Shown one piece after another: positions 20,514 through 41,860 of a stretch of DNA of 64,000 bases. Numbering within the stretch: position 1 is the stretch's first letter; the number at the start of each line of letters is the position of its first letter. The stretch spans positions 3,655,000 to 3,718,999 of the forward strand of contig JASKMD010000020.1 of assembly GCA_030144725.1 (NCBI GenBank). The letters are read 5' to 3'. Under the pieces are notes generated by a model. The model saw only the letters and a program-made list of their open reading frames with translations, did not search any database and was not told the origin of the DNA. The translations under genes and the position numbers were made by a program. The stretch comes from Haematococcus lacustris. Its lineage: Eukaryota > Chlorophyta > Chlorophyceae > Chlamydomonadales > Haematococcaceae.

Positions 20514-21654
20514 GGTCACCCCGGCCATTGGACCCGCCAATCCGTGCCAGCCTGCGCATCGCTGCAACCTGGGGCTGCAACCTGGGGCTCAACGGGGTGC
20601 GACCGTACGTGGGTCGCAGGTCGAAGCGCAAGATTCCCTGGGTTGGGTCGGGACCCCTCATGGCCCGTACCCTTCCTGACACCTGGCCCGGGACCTGCCT
20701 GACACCTGGCCCGAGACCTGCCTAACCCTGCCTCCAAGCAAGCAGAGCATCTCACTGAGGTGTCAGCAGCACCGTGCGTGGACTTTGTTTCACTACCGTG
20801 CACTCTGCTGAAGCCTTGACCCCATCATTCCGGGGCTTTTGTCAAGACCTTGAACCTTTCAGCCAGTGGTCCTTTCCGCGTGCTTCCACCCTTGTCGGAT
20901 AGCTAAGCGAGTATATATTCCGGGAGTAGCCCAGGCAAGCTCTATCACCTTATGTTGAACATACAATGACAAAATGTGGCCGAGGGTGAATGTGGCATGG
21001 GGCGATCTCATCACAGGGGCCGATTGGCAGCGTTCTGGGTTCATCCCCGACGGGGTGGACCCTGTGCTACCGTTAATCGCCCGCATCGCTGCGTTTCTCG
21101 CACTGTGCGCGAAATTCAAGCCGAAAATTGCGATGGGCCATCCTGGACCCTGTCGCCGCGCCCTCCTGGAACGCCATAAAGCGATAAGTGCCAAGCTGGT
21201 AAGTAGTGGCAGTGGCAGTGCCGGAAACCTCCATTGTGGCGGGCGCCGCGGACGCCACGGAAAAAATGACAGTGCCATGCACCCAACTTGCACCGACCCA
21301 GCTTGCACCGAGCGAAGCGTGGCATGACTCAGTCTCGTGGTGTAGTGACATGGCGTGGCAGCACGGCTCACTGCGATGGCCTGCGGCGCACTACGAGCCT
21401 GCCTCTTTAGTGCGAACTTTGCTACGGACGCCACGGAGAGCCTCGCCACCCTGCTCTTGTGAGTGGGTCGCTGCTTGTTTGCGCTATCTCAAGTTTCGAC
21501 CTGGTGGCGGGCGGTGATCTGGGACAAGGCTTCAGTGCAAAACGCGTGTTTTAGCGCGCGTGACTTACCGCGATAGCCTCAGCTACCCTTCACTAGCGCG
21601 TGGTGCGATGCGCAGGCCTGGCACGGATTGGCGGGTCCAATGGCCGGGGTGACC
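20514..21654. mobile_element. Non-autonomous TIR element, GGTCACC family, copy 1
   Basis: Terminal inverted repeats of about 50 bp (20514-20562 and 21605-21654) match except for one 1-nt gap, starting GGTCACCCCGGCCATTGG. Flanks acat/acaa allow a 4-bp duplication with one mismatch. The interior holds short inverted and tandem repeats (tgcaccgacccagct, 21290-21310) and no transposase. Confidence 0.75.
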
Positions 21655-22737
21655 ACAAAGGAAGTGCGGGTTGTACTTGGAAATCAGCCAAAAGGTAAGC
21701 ACCTACATGCAGCTGGAAGTGGAACACGGATGTGCGGTCAAGTAACCCCTTCAGACCGAGCCTATCTACCCAATTAGTAAACTTATACAGGACCCATCCC
21801 ATATTTAACCCATCCCATTTTTACCAAGCCGTCCCATTCCTTAAACTATTTTTTCACAGCTTGGTCTTGGTGATGCTGCGTACTCCAGTGCTGGACGACA
21901 CGACGGCACGAGGCTGGAGGTACGTCTCTTGCCCAGGTCTACATAACAAACATTACACGGTGCAGCGAGCACGAAAAACATCCCGCGGGGTCATGGGCCG
22001 TGGGCAACTCATCAAACCATGATTGATAATAAAACCTGATAAACATGACTTATGACGGTTGCTGTCCGTTGCAAGTGGCAGCCATGCGGTGTGGTAGCTT
22101 ACCTACGCAGCGCATTCCCTCTGATCTCATGCAATGTTTGCAGCCAAATTTTTATCACAGCACGCGTTCCCTGTCTTCCATGCGTTCCTCTTCATCTTCG
22201 TGATCTCCTTTTTCTTGGCCATGCCTCGAGCCAAGCCACTATAGCTCTTTTGGTGACAAACACCTCAGGCCAAGTCTTGTCAAGACCAGTCTGCACCGCT
22301 GCCTCTATCAGACGTGGACCCACTTGACAGCCCCCCTCACGCCATGCAAACAGGGGCACATGCTGCCCACTGCCGCCGCCCTGCTCTCTTCCTCGACCCT
22401 GCCTGGGCAGAGCTGCTGATGGAGGGGAGGCCCCAGCCTGGCCCCAAGGCGGTGCAGGGCAGCAGCAGAGGCCGCTGGCTGCGCTGGGGTTGTTGAACAT
22501 GGGGGTGCAGCAGCACCCACCCACTGCAGCAGTCAGGCATGAGCCTGCTGGGCCATATCAACCGCCATCAGCAACCGCCACTCCAAGGAATCAGACTCTG
22601 GCCGCCTGGCAAAAGGCAGCCACCAGTTCCTTTGTCAGGCACAATGCAGCCCCTGGGTCACCGCCGGGGGGGAGGATGCAGGCAGGCCAGGGACCTGCTG
22701 CTATGTGCAGGTGTGTGCCCAGGGGTGAGGGGGGGAG
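21655..22737. other. Intergenic, nothing recognised
   Basis: Contains an A/T-richer stretch with catccca runs at 21785-21835. No gene supported. Confidence 0.4.
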
Positions 22738-31298
<8,561 letters not shown>

Positions 31299-31690
31299 GA
31301 ATCATTCGCAGCGTGAGCAACACAGTTTCATCGCAATTGTGCGATGTTTCACGCATGCTCGTTAGAAACTGTGATAAAGATGTTAGGCTCCAACTTGGAG
31401 TCCAAGGAATTGGGCCGCACAACTCCTGCCCCACATTAAGGAAACAAAGCCGCCACAGCTTGCATAGCAGTAGTTACGCCGTACTTGTGATGGACAAGGC
31501 CAAACCCCTAGGGGTGGGTTTGCCTTGCAAGTCATGTTTAGGCTGTGAGTGATCACCATCATGGCCCGGACCTCCTGGAGATGGTGCCAAAGCTGCCGGA
31601 CAAGGACAGGGAGTTTCCTGGCTCACTGCCCATCCGAGGCCCAGCAACAGCAGGATCGTGTGTCACATCGTATGCCTTGTTCCAAACTGT
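31299..31690. other. Upstream region of the kinase gene
   Basis: No gene recognised; presumed 5' UTR and promoter, without a clear TATA box. Confidence 0.4.
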
Positions 31691-32459
31691 GTCATATCTA
31701 GGGTGCGTCAATCTATATTAGATCTATATTAGACGACCTAATATAATACGTGTCTAATACGCACCTAATATTAGACGGCAAGAGCAGGTTCCCACCGGGG
31801 TTCGAATCGCGGGGATCTCAGTAGGTTGTTCATTTGCGCCAAGCTGTGTCTTTCGCCTGTGAGGCTCGGTCAACCCCCTAAATAACGGTTGTTGACATTG
31901 CACGTGCATCTGAAGGCCATGCTGGCATTGGATGGATGGGTGATTATTTTCGTAGGTCAGGCCCCATGCTGACCAGTTGCGCTCTGCCGCAGCTGTCGTT
32001 ACGTTACTATCGGGCTGTGAAGTTCCAGAGATCGCGGCGTGCGCTGATGTCGCTGTGACAGTTGTTAAATTATAAAGTTGTTAAATTATTAAAGCTGTCC
32101 TCATCAGCGCCGCTTGCCAACGAGTGCCGTATATATTGTGCATCGCAGCGCATGCTGCCTCTCAGTTTGAGTCATATGTTTTACGCTAAACCAGTTTTAG
32201 TCGTATTTTTACCTCATTGCTCACTGCACGCGGGCATCGCTTGCAGAGTGCTTTGACGATGCCCTCCACGAACTCGAAGTCGCAAGTCCCAGGATCAAAC
32301 ATCGCCATCTAATACGCATATTATATCTAATACCGGCCGGGACTAATATAATATAATATATAGGGTGCGGTTTTTCTCATTAGTTCTCATGAGATCTAAT
32401 ATTAGTCAAATGTGTCTCATTAGGTCGTCTCATTAGTCTAATATTAGTCGAGCTGATTT
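31691..32459. other. A/T-rich repeat zone (attagtctaat words)
   Basis: Clusters of ctaatattag/tataatata words occur at 31700-31790, 32305-32460 and again at 33110-33140 and 34374-34425. They resemble eroded element ends. A B-box-like ggttcgaatcg at 31799-31809 lacks a tRNA around it. Confidence 0.5.
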
Positions 32460-32985
32460 GAGCGCTTACCTGCAGCAATCTCACTAGCTGCTTCACAGTC
32501 AGCTCCTTGACTTCACGATGCAAGTCTTCAAGTTGTGTGGTGCGGTAGAACGTTTCCTTGTGCAAGTCCACACCCAGCATGTCAAAAATTGCTTGTAGAT
32601 GCTCATTGTCAACCGCGCGGAAGGGAGTCCGCGAAGTAGTGAGAAACAGCCCGAACCTACGACGTACTGCACGTTGCAGAGCCTCTGGCACTGGCAACCC
32701 GCGCTCACTTGGCAGTACTGGGCCATAGTTGTTCTCTTCAACCCGCCGCTTGTTAGAAGCGCCTCCGCTTTGGGATTTGCAGACATGTTGCCTGCTGTTT
32801 GGCTCATGTTCGAGACATCACGTCCACCGCCGTCTTCCCGCGGGCAAGCCTTGCAATGGGCGTATACCAATCCATCCGAACCGTACTGGAACTCCCAAGT
32901 GTCCTTGAACTTGTCCGCTTTTTTCATCACCACAGACGGCGGGAGCTGTTTCTTATTGTACCATTGTAACAACATCGCAACCTGA
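32460..32985 (-). pseudogene. hAT-like transposase N-terminal fragment with BED-type finger remnant
   Basis: Reads DKFKDTWEFQY, then VYAHCKAC (a BED-like CxxC start), LKRTTMAQY, and in another frame PVPEALQRAVRRRFGLFLTTSRTPFRAVDN followed by HLQAIFDML. This is the typical start of hAT transposases (an A.R.F....TPFR motif after the zinc finger). A frameshift near 32705 separates the blocks, and no catalytic domain follows before the A/T-rich zone. A possible donor (gtaagc) lies at 32470, but nothing downstream continues it. Confidence 0.6.
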
Positions 32986-33144
32986 CCGCTTGCTAGCCGC
33001 GGCCGACCAGCCGGCCAGCCGGATTGGCCAATGGAAATGTGACGCGCTTGTGGATGCGACCAGTGCGCTAGGGCCGCACGGATACGATCAAACCGCTTAA
33101 TGTGGAATCAACGCCGACTAATAGACGACCTAATAACTAATACG

Positions 33145-33153
33145 ACCGGGACT
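33145..33153. repeat. 9-bp target duplication (left), accgggact
   Basis: Identical to 34365-34373. Confidence 0.85.
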
Positions 33154-34364
33154 CAGGCGCTCCCAACTAACAGAAAATGTCAGGAAACCGACCCCTGGTA
33201 GTAGGACGGCTGTAACTCTGCACTCACTGCGCCAAATGTTATGCTAGATGATTCAGAATGTAGCCAAGTCAGCCAGCTACCTTGCACCCATCCAGAGTAA
33301 CTATGCACTCAGTAGGCCGTGCACAGCAAAGCATCAAAGCTAGTGATTCAAATTTGAGCCGTTGCGGAGCATGCAGTCATCGCTGCGACCGCCCGCGTCG
33401 CTCAGGCTGCTCTACACGAGCACGCGCGTCGGCAGCAGCAGTCGGATCGGAAAGCGAATGCGGGGATGTGGCATTGAGCCCACGTCCCCCCCATACCTAG
33501 AGGGCAATGCCACAGCTCGACCATTGGGACTTACAACATGCTACTTACTAGGCTAAGCTCATCTAGGACATTGTAACAAACGCTCATACTCAGATAAGCC
33601 ATAAGCTCACTTTGGTCTTTGACCCCAACTCCCTTAGCCGATCTCAGGGCCAGGGCCATGCAGTGAGACACACAACTCCACAACATGGCCGAATTTGGCC
33701 TCGGCTCCTCTAAGAGTTATACTCCCCTACATGCCATCCACCTGCGTGCAAAGTTTCATAGCTCAACTGCCACCCCACAGCCCCGTGGCCCTAATTCTGC
33801 TTGGAGAACATGATGTAACTTTGAAAGTGTTAAACTGATCCAGGCCTGGGCTGTTCAATGTGCGGTTTGTTCTAATAAATGCGCCAATGGGTCAAGAACA
33901 AACATTTTGTGGCCATTTTCCTGTGGGTGCAACGGGTGCAAGACAGTGAAGGACACAGTGGAGGAGGGGGGGTGTAAGCCGGGTGAGACATTAGTGTGCG
34001 CCGACCCAGAAGGTGTAGTCGGCGGAAGCGAGCACAAAACAGTGTTTCAATCACCCCGTCTAGGCGCCCTGCACGCCCGGCAGGCATCGCGTTGGGTGTC
34101 GGCCGGACATTCCATTTGTGCACAACCAGCTCACTACGCTAGGTAGATGGGGTCACAGGGATGCGGCTCACCGTCTAAGAGAGACCCGTCTCGCCGCTGT
34201 GATTTGTTCGCGGGCACATGTGGCAGTACGCGAGCAAAATCTCCAATGGCTTGCGCTGATGGTCAGATGACGCGCATTGATTAGCAGCCACAAGCGTGAC
34301 AAACGCTATCGAAAACGATGAAGTTGTGAGAGAGTACTTGCATGACCCATGTTGGGGGCGCCCG
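33154..34364. mobile_element. Non-autonomous TIR element, CAGGCGS family, copy 1
   Basis: The ends CAGGCGCTCCCAAC and (rc) CGGGCGCCCCCAAC match at 12 of 14 positions and are flanked by an exact 9-bp direct repeat. About 390 bp of the left arm matches 42720-43040, and about 560 bp of the right arm (33815-34364) matches 43793-44353. The middle is unrelated to copy 2 and has no coding frame. A 9-bp duplication fits Mutator-like elements; the transposase source is unknown. Confidence 0.82.
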
Positions 34365-34373
34365 ACCGGGACT
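34365..34373. repeat. 9-bp target duplication (right)
   Basis: accgggact, copy of 33145-33153. Confidence 0.85.
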
Positions 34374-35743
34374 AATCTAATGAGATTAGTTTTCTCATTA
34401 GTCATTAATATAATACCTAATATAAGGCGGGGGGAGGATCATGAGTCGTGTATGTGAATCACATCAACTGGCTAGCAGCCCCAGCCTCGTGGGAACCGTA
34501 GTAGACGTAGAAGCTTTCTGGACATCAATGCTCGTGTTGAATCAAAAGAGGGGTTACAATTGTCAAGTTCAACTGTCGATGCGGTGTAGTCATCAGCCAC
34601 ATATCCTCCATGCCACCATGCAACTCACTACTTCCAATCCTGGCAAGAGTCTGCTGCCAACATTACTCTGTTGCGATGGTCACGGGAGGCTCTCCAACAT
34701 CCAACAAGAACAACTACATCATCAACAGTGACATTAATGAGTGAGTGAATGATGATGGTGATGATGATCAATGAGTGAGGAGAAGCTGGGGTCGAGGACA
34801 CGGTGCGGGTGTGAGATGTGTCAAGCAGACAAGCAGAACGTGTAAAGCAGTGAAGGGACAGGAAGTCGCAGCACTGCGCCTCAATTCAGGTCTTTCAACA
34901 ACACAGGCTGCCCCATAAGCTTGCAATGGCAGCCGACCATGGCACATGCATATGTCCAGTCACATGCTAATGGCCTTATGATGTCATTCAGTTGACATAT
35001 GCTCATCCTCCCTCTGCCCTCACTCGTGCAGCTGACTTGAGGCTGCACTTTCAACTGCTCCGACGGCTCATACCTTCCCATACCGTACATGCCCCTCACC
35101 CCTAGCCTCTCTAGTCTCCCACTGCACACACAACAAGGTTCTGCTAATGTTGATCACTGCACGCTATCTCTGCGTGATTGCTTGCTTGAAGAGGCATGTG
35201 CAACACATGCAAGCTAATTCCAAGCGCTGCCACGCACTCCTTTATCCCCAACCACATGCAAGCAATACCCTTGTCTTCACTTTGACATTTGCTGGACATC
35301 ATGCTTGCATGCAATATTGACTATCACCAGTGTGTGCGGCAAGAACAAGGTGCCTGGAAACCATTATCCGGTCATCAACTAATCATCAGCTTCTCCCAGC
35401 ACTGCCCCAACACCCCACACCCACCAATACTCCTCCCATACCCATCGACACCACCACCACTGCCCCCCACACCCCGCGTTTCTACCCTACTCTCCTACTC
35501 CTCTCCCGCTACCATCTTCCATCCTATATGGCCGTCCTAACCCCACTGCCGGCACTGCTTGCATGCAGTAATGAGTACAATCGGTTCGTGCCTAAAACCA
35601 GGTGCCTGAAATCATTTGTCCGATCATCAATGGTTACTGCCAGCAGTGCCCACTGCCCTACTCTCCTCACTGATTTACCTCACTGAAGCACCTCACTGAT
35701 CTACCTCACTGATCTACCTCACTGATCTACCTCACTGAAGCAC
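34374..35743. other. Intergenic, 3' flank of the MFS gene
   Basis: A/T-rich remnant to 34430. A 96-codon plus frame at 34441-34731 is unassigned. Two diverged direct copies (ctggaaaccattatccggtcatcaa and ctgaaatcatttgtccgatcatcaa) sit at 35357 and 35607. Tandem ctcactgatctac lies at 35676-35740. Confidence 0.4.
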
Positions 35744-36613
35744 CTACTGTCCCTTGCGGCCCAGCAGCTGATGGTGGGCTGCCGGCACCAACAAGGACAG
35801 GCCCCACAGGCCCGCCACCACAGCAGCACAGGCCGTCCAGGTGGTGGACCAGCCTAGGTGGGCATCTAGCATCAGGCCCCCAATCAAGCCGCCAGCACCA
35901 CAGCCCAGGCCCCCCATCACTGCAGAGCTCAACCCCTGGGGTGCAGCAGCAGCGAGAACAGCAACAGCGGCAGCAGCAGCAGGCCCCACCCATTATGACT
36001 TGGTGGGAAGCGAGGGCAGTGCGGCAGAGTGGTGTGGCAAGTGGGGCCCAGGGAGCTGACAGTCAGTGCAGTGGCAGACGTATCCGGCGAACATGTCCGG
36101 GGCGAGAGATGTAGGGTATGATGTATACCCATATAGCCCCCTCGTGTCAAGGCCTCAAGTGGCGCGGTCAGGGGCCTTGCATCTCTCATAGGCCCCCCTC
36201 GTCTAGGGGGTTTGAAGGCCATGTAGGCCCCACGCTCAAGGGCGGGGAGTGCCGACCATAACTCACCTTGGGCATTGGCACCCAGCGCCAGCAACCTCAC
36301 CTTAGCCGCCAGCATGCACTAGACATCAGGGGCCACAATGCGGCTAGGCCTTGGGCATTCCAAGTCCAGGTGCAGGTCATGCAGCAAGGCTCGTGGTGCA
36401 AGGCATGCAGGCATGGCTGCCCCTCCTGACCTGCATGGTGGCCGTCAGCCCTGACGGAGCCAGGCGCTTGCTCTGCACCGTCACCGCTGAGCAGGCTATG
36501 GCCAGGGTCAGACCCTGCAATGGCAGCATGCACAGCGCGGCACAGCACACATGGCAAGCCAGTGGTGGGTCTGGGACTTCAGCAAGGGTGGGGCATGGGG
36601 TGGCCTTTCCCTA

Positions 36614-36647
<34 letters not shown>

Positions 36648-37843
36648 TGCCCTGCAGCCAAGCCCTGTAGCCAAGCCCCGTGGCACTGCACGCTGTGAGC
36701 TGTGCCGGTCTGGCCTCACAGCACATCAAGGACCTGTCCTAATCAATGCCACTAATGTCACGAGACACCTCTGCACGTCTTTCACGTTTTCACCTAGCTG
36801 GCCTCAGTGTGTCAACCACGACACCCGCTCCACCAACAACTCTCGCCACTACTGCATCGGCCAGCCACTACATCAGCATACATTGCATGCGTGCCAGCAC
36901 AGCAATTGTAGAGCAGTCTCTCCATTTGTGGTCAAGCACTCAAGTGCTGATGGGCTGGTGCGTGGTGTTGCATGGCATCAGCAGTGGCAGCCACCAGAAG
37001 CGAGGTTAGGTTGAGGGCGTGGGGAGGGATGAGGGATGAGGGGTGGGCCACACCTGAAGATGGCTGCGCCCAGCTGATGGTGGCTGTGTGACTTGTCCGT
37101 GTAGCACATGTGGGTTAGGGGGGAGGTAGGGGACCCACCTGCAGCAGCTCGATGGGGAGCAGGGCCCAAGCCGAGGCTTCAGGCAGCAGTGGTACCGCGC
37201 CGTACAGCACCAGCCGCACCACCTGCAATGACCAGCGCTTTTTGTCTCGACTTTGCTGCTCCATGTCTTCACCATGGACCAAAGACAGTTGGCATACATA
37301 ACAGATATCCAGCCACGGGTGGCTCAAGGCTGATAAAGCTGCTCGCCACCCATCTGACCGCATGTTGCTCGGCACTGCCGACTGCCCTGCCAACTGCCCT
37401 GCCTGCTGCCCTGCCAACTGCCCTGCCAACTGCCGAGCTAGCCGCCACCCACCATCGCCCCAAGGGCCAGATTCATCATGGCTGCTGGATCCATCACCGC
37501 CATGACCCGGTCCTGCAGGTAGAAGATGGGAGTCTCGGATGCACAGTCCGTGCTGCGGCAGCACAAGGCAGCAGGCAGGGAGAGAAGATGGGGCGTGGCA
37601 GCAGTGCCAAGCTGTCATTTGCATCATCATTACGTGGCATCTTTCTATTGTCAGCGTGTTGTTGCTGCGACAAACATCTACAGCTTTACTTGCATGTGAC
37701 AGTGCCAGGCAGTGCGATGTGGTGGCAACAGGCTGTGCGGTATGATGCGCAATCGTGTTTGACAGCAGCAGGAGTGCAGCAGCACAATGCAGCAGCGGCA
37801 GTGCTACAGCGCAGCTGCAGTGCTACAGTTCAGCAGCACCAGT

Positions 37844-37884
<41 letters not shown>

Positions 37885-40409
37885 GCAGCAGGCTGTGTGG
37901 TGCGCAATCTTCGTGAAACTGCAGCAGGAGCAGCATTGCAGCAGGAGCAGCGGCGGCATTGCAGCAGCAGCAACAGGAACAGCAGTGTAGAGTGTGTCGC
38001 AGAAGAGATGTGACAGCAGGTCAGGAAGGGGTCTCACAACAGCAGCATTCCCATCAGCGCAGTACTGGCGTCCAGCTCCCGGGCGTAGAGGAACAGGTAC
38101 GTGCCGATCAGCCCAGCTCCGAGGCCGCTGGCCAGGCATTGCAGCAGCAGCTGCCAGACCTGCGCACTGCCCAGCAGCTGGCCCATCCCCTCAGCAAAGC
38201 CCACGCTGGCGCTGCTGCCCTGAAGGCCTGCTGCACGGCTTGCCTCATCAGGCAACACTGCTGCACTGCTTGCCTCATCAGGCAACGAGCCTGGCTGCCT
38301 GGTGGACAGGGCGACAGCCTGAGCCTCCTTAGCTGCAGGGCGGCGCCTGGTCACGCCCAATGTCACTTTTCCTGCTGCTCCTTCCTTCACAGCGCCTGCT
38401 GCTACCATAGCCTGCTCACCCCTGTCTACTGGGGTTTCAATCAGTGTGTGAGATGTGTGAGATATGTTAGATGTGTGAGGTGTAGGCTGGGTGCTGCTGG
38501 CTGATGAGCCTGGTGCTGCCCATCCCGCTTCTGGCATTGGCAGGGTGGCAGGACCACCACTCCCACCCACGCCAGAACCACCACTGCCGCCCCCTGTGCT
38601 GCCGCTGGCACCATGCTGAGTGTCTGGCTGACTCAGCATGGCACTGGAGGAGCAGCCCTGCAGCTGGTGTGTGGCTTCCAGCCTCGGCAAGGGGCTTGAG
38701 GGAGGTTGGTTGACTTCAGCTGGTTGGCTTGGTTTCAGCACCCAGGGTTGTTGTCTGTCATTCAAGGCAGTGTGTGAGGCAGCTGGTAGACATGTGGTGG
38801 TGGGCGAGGCCAGAGCTCCGATGGTAAGGGTGGCAGGGATGGCTAGGAGGGCAAAGCCGGTGAAGCCTGCGGCCATGCCGTGACGCTCTACCAGCCAACC
38901 TGCCAAGGGGGCCAGGCCGCCCCAGGCTATGGAGCCCCACACCCTCTGACGGCCCCAGTCCGACTCCTACAGCAGCAGCAGCAGCAATATGATGGCGATG
39001 GCAGCTTTACTATGATGTTGGCGACACCACTTGCACAGCGACAGCACCTGCCATTGTCAGCAGTTCGCTGCAGTGATGGCTTCTCTGCGTCATGCTGCTC
39101 ACCTGCTTGCACCGCTGCATGATCATGGCGTCTGCCATGGGGCCCACCGGAGCCAACAGCAGGTCAGCGGCCAGCAGCAGTACGGCCACCTGGGAGGTAC
39201 GGCAGGCTGTGCAGTCTTGATGTGCAGTTAGACACTGGAGTAGTGCTAGTCATCACACTGAGGACCATTACCAAGACTGGACACAGCGGCCTGTTGCAAA
39301 CCTGTCTGCCTGGATTGTGCTGCTATTCCAGCCACTCGTTTCATGAGGTAAGCGGGGCAGGTAAGCTGGGCAGGTACAGGCAGGGCAGGTACAAGCAAAC
39401 TTCCGAGGGCAGAAGACTGAAAATGAAACTAAAGCAATCTGTGGCTGTGACGTGTGACTAAGGAGGAGAGAGGTAAGGGTTAGTAGCAAAAGGAGGAGGG
39501 TTAGCAGTGCTGTTGTGCTGTAGTGATGTAGTGCTGATGGGAGGGTCGGGCAACGGAGGGGCAGTGGATGAGGATCTCACCTGGACGAAACCACCAGGCA
39601 GCCCCATCATCAATCGCATCAGGCAGGACAGCCCAAAGCATACCAGGAGCATGGCTGCATGGCAGGGCGGCATGTCATTTGGAGGATTGAAAGGCAGTGA
39701 TAGCCAACTGCATCCAATGCGTGGATTGGTGGCAGGAGCAGTGGCAGGTAGGTTACAATCACATGCACATCAGTTGCACAAGGGATATGATGTGGATGAT
39801 GTCATCGGAGGCTTTGGCTTGCATTACTGCAGTGGCTGCCAAGTCAGGGCGGACCACTGCGTACACACACCTCTATGACAACCCCATCGATCGGCAAGGG
39901 CAGGGCCAGCCATGGAGCTGACCATGCTCATCCATGGTCTCAGAGCACAGAGTAGTCCGACCATCTGCGCATTTGCTCCCAGGTCAGAAAGGTACAATGT
40001 CATGTACCTGCAGACCAAGACATCAAGAAAACATTGGGAGCGATACACAGATGATGAAAGTGTGCGAGTGATGCCCAGTTCAGGGAGGAGGTGGGCGGTT
40101 CGTGAGTGGAAGGGTGAAACTCACGGAAATAAGAACACGGCCGCCCCACATGTAGTGGCATAGTAGGCCTGCACAAATATCGGGATGGTCCTGGTTAGTC
40201 GGGTCGGACCAAGGTTGAGCATTCATGACTGACAAGCCTGGTCAACCCGGTTGACCAGTAACGGAGGCTGCGGAAGACACCTTTGCCAGCAACATGAACG
40301 CGTCTTCAGATGAGCGCTGCTCAGCGATACGTGGGAAGTAAAGAAGTGCTCGGCTCAAACGGTCCATCCGGCCGCGGAATGGCTGCATTTCGTTACTACG
40401 CTGTAGCAT
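35744..40409 (-). CDS. MFSD6-like major facilitator superfamily transporter (MFS_1_like)
   Basis: Ten exons: 40409-40281, 40168-40125, 40007-39871, 39654-39581, 39189-39103, 38966-38038, 37552-37453, 37222-37139, 36514-36431, 35935-35744; every junction is GT-AG and in phase, giving 619 residues. Family landmarks in order: AYYATTCGAAVFLFPYMTLY (first helix), GALRPW-like LCALRPWMSM, ALADRWGCHRA, LLAADLLLAPVGPM, SDWGRQRVWGSIAWG, TYLFLYARELDAS, CASETPIFYLQD, RLVLYGAVPLLP, LPIELLQGLTLAIACSA, LAPSGLTATMQG and a final GGLGCGAGGLIGG helix. About 12 membrane helices are implied; the substrate is unknown. Exon 6 inserts a Ser/Gly/Ala-rich loop of over 200 residues. Exon 2 is only 44 nt. The start is the first in-frame ATG; an upstream exon cannot be excluded. 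Confidence 0.88.
36614..36645. repeat. (CA)n microsatellite in an MFS-gene intron
   Basis: About 16 dinucleotides between exons 8 and 9. Confidence 0.95.
37846..37883. repeat. (CAG)n microsatellite in an MFS-gene intron
   Basis: About 12 triplets between exons 6 and 7. Confidence 0.9.
39265..39345 (+). repeat. Dispersed repeat, copy 2 (short), inside an MFS-gene intron
   Basis: About 80 bp (ccattaccaagactggacac ... cgtttcatg) nearly identical to 41726-41803. Confidence 0.75.
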
Positions 40410-41055
40410 TGCACTGCTATGTAAACTCCTTCTCCACTGCTGCGTCCCATCAGTGCGCAGTAACCCAACGCGGCGGTTGAGGAACCGGCAGCGCGGGCCA
40501 TAGCGTTGTAGCTGTAGGGAGAGCGCCAGCTTGACTTTGTAAGGTTGTAAGGTAACGAGGGGGGGTTAGCAAGGGGGGGAGCACAATTCCGGCTCACTAG
40601 CTCGAGTAATTAGGCAGCTGCGTGGTGTGGTGCGGGTAGCAATGCAGGTAGCGATGCGTTGGTCTTCAGAAGGGACAGGGGCAGAGCTGAGGGCAGTGAT
40701 TGAGAGAAAAATGATTGCGCTATAAATGTGTATTGTCCAACACTTTCTCTGCCATGCGCCTAAGGCAGCCACTTTGCTGTCGGCCAGATAGTTAGCTGCC
40801 CGCGATAGCTGCGTTAATGACTGACACCACCCAACCTGCTTTGAGGCGCAGCCTTGTGTCTGTGGCTCCTGTTTTGGTGCACCACGGTGGGAGATGCTGA
40901 TGCTCCCTAGACCCTGGCCCTGGCCCACTTTCCCACCCCATTAAGAGGGCCCATTAGCAACAACACCAGAACAGCAGAGCAGCCATGGTGCAGGGGTGGT
41001 TTGGCCGTCGTTAAGGAGCTGTCAGCCGCTTGGCTGATTTGCACCACTGATTTGC
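40410..41055. other. 5' flank of the MFS gene
   Basis: Presumed promoter/5' UTR; frame is open upstream of the chosen ATG to a stop near 40570. No other gene recognised. Confidence 0.35.
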
Positions 41056-41400
41056 ACCACTGGCACCTGCATTACACGGTACGGCACAGCACACGCGCAG
41101 AACTTGATGCGCAGAGGCGGAATGTCGCGTGGACCACACTGCGTCGCGTCGGGAGGGGGGACTAGCCTTCCGTCGAGCTTAGTGGCTTACCTGCTGCACT
41201 CTGTGCGGGGGAGACGGGGCGCTTGCGTTTACTTTTCGGCGGCATCTCAGGGATTTAGCAACACCATCCAAGCGTGCTAAGGCGGGCATCAGGTCGCCAT
41301 TCAACCGGAGTGCCGGCAACCGGAGTGGGGCGAAAATGAGATCCATTACACAATCACACAATCACACAACACACTACACAATTACACAACACCCCAAGCC
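41056..41400 (-). pseudogene. Fanzor-like element 5' end, copy E
   Basis: Contains the element 5' region, the exon 1 ATG at 41245 with the same PKSKRKRP start, the full intron, and only about 10 nt of exon 2 before homology ends near 41056. The upstream part is a degraded (cacacaatta)n run where other copies have taatggatt repeats. Confidence 0.7.
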
Positions 41401-41594
41401 ACGGTATCTAACCTAGACTAAGTCAGGCCAGGAACCCCTCAACAAAGCATCGCAACCCATTGCCCTTGTCATGCACATCTTGCACCACCCTGACCTGATG
41501 TTCCTCCCCTGCTGCCAGCCCATGCTGCCATGACCACCTATGCCCACTACCTATAACCGACCCATGAAACCCATGAATTGGCCCTCATCAGCCA

Positions 41595-41860
41595 TGATAT
41601 AGCCTGGGGCTAGCCACCAGGGCGTTGGTTGGTACAGCTATGTTGCTGCACCACCCCCCCGGTAGTGTTGCTGGGCTTATGGCCCTGGAAGGCCCTTGTG
41701 GCCTTCAAGGTTCCCTGGCTGGGCCATTACCAAGACTGGACACAGCGGCCTGTTGCAAACCTGTCTGCCTGGATTGCAATGCTATCCCAGCCACTCGTTT
41801 CATGCCAAACTGGCTAGCATGTATGTTGAACAGGGTAGTTGTTCTGCTGCTCCAGCCATG
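41595..41860 (+). repeat. Dispersed repeat, copy 3
   Basis: Matches 18205-18530 in scattered blocks and 39265-39345 closely; lacks the A-box block seen in copy 1. Confidence 0.65.

Noticed and set aside
31799..31809. tRNA gene at a GGTTCGAATCG B box
   Set aside because: Neither a T-stem nor an acceptor stem pairs around it.
32062..32256. ORF of 64 residues near 32.1 kb
   Set aside because: Short, no motif, lies in the A/T-rich relic zone.
34441..34731. 96-residue plus ORF as a gene
   Set aside because: No recognisable motif, no exon partners; left as unassigned.
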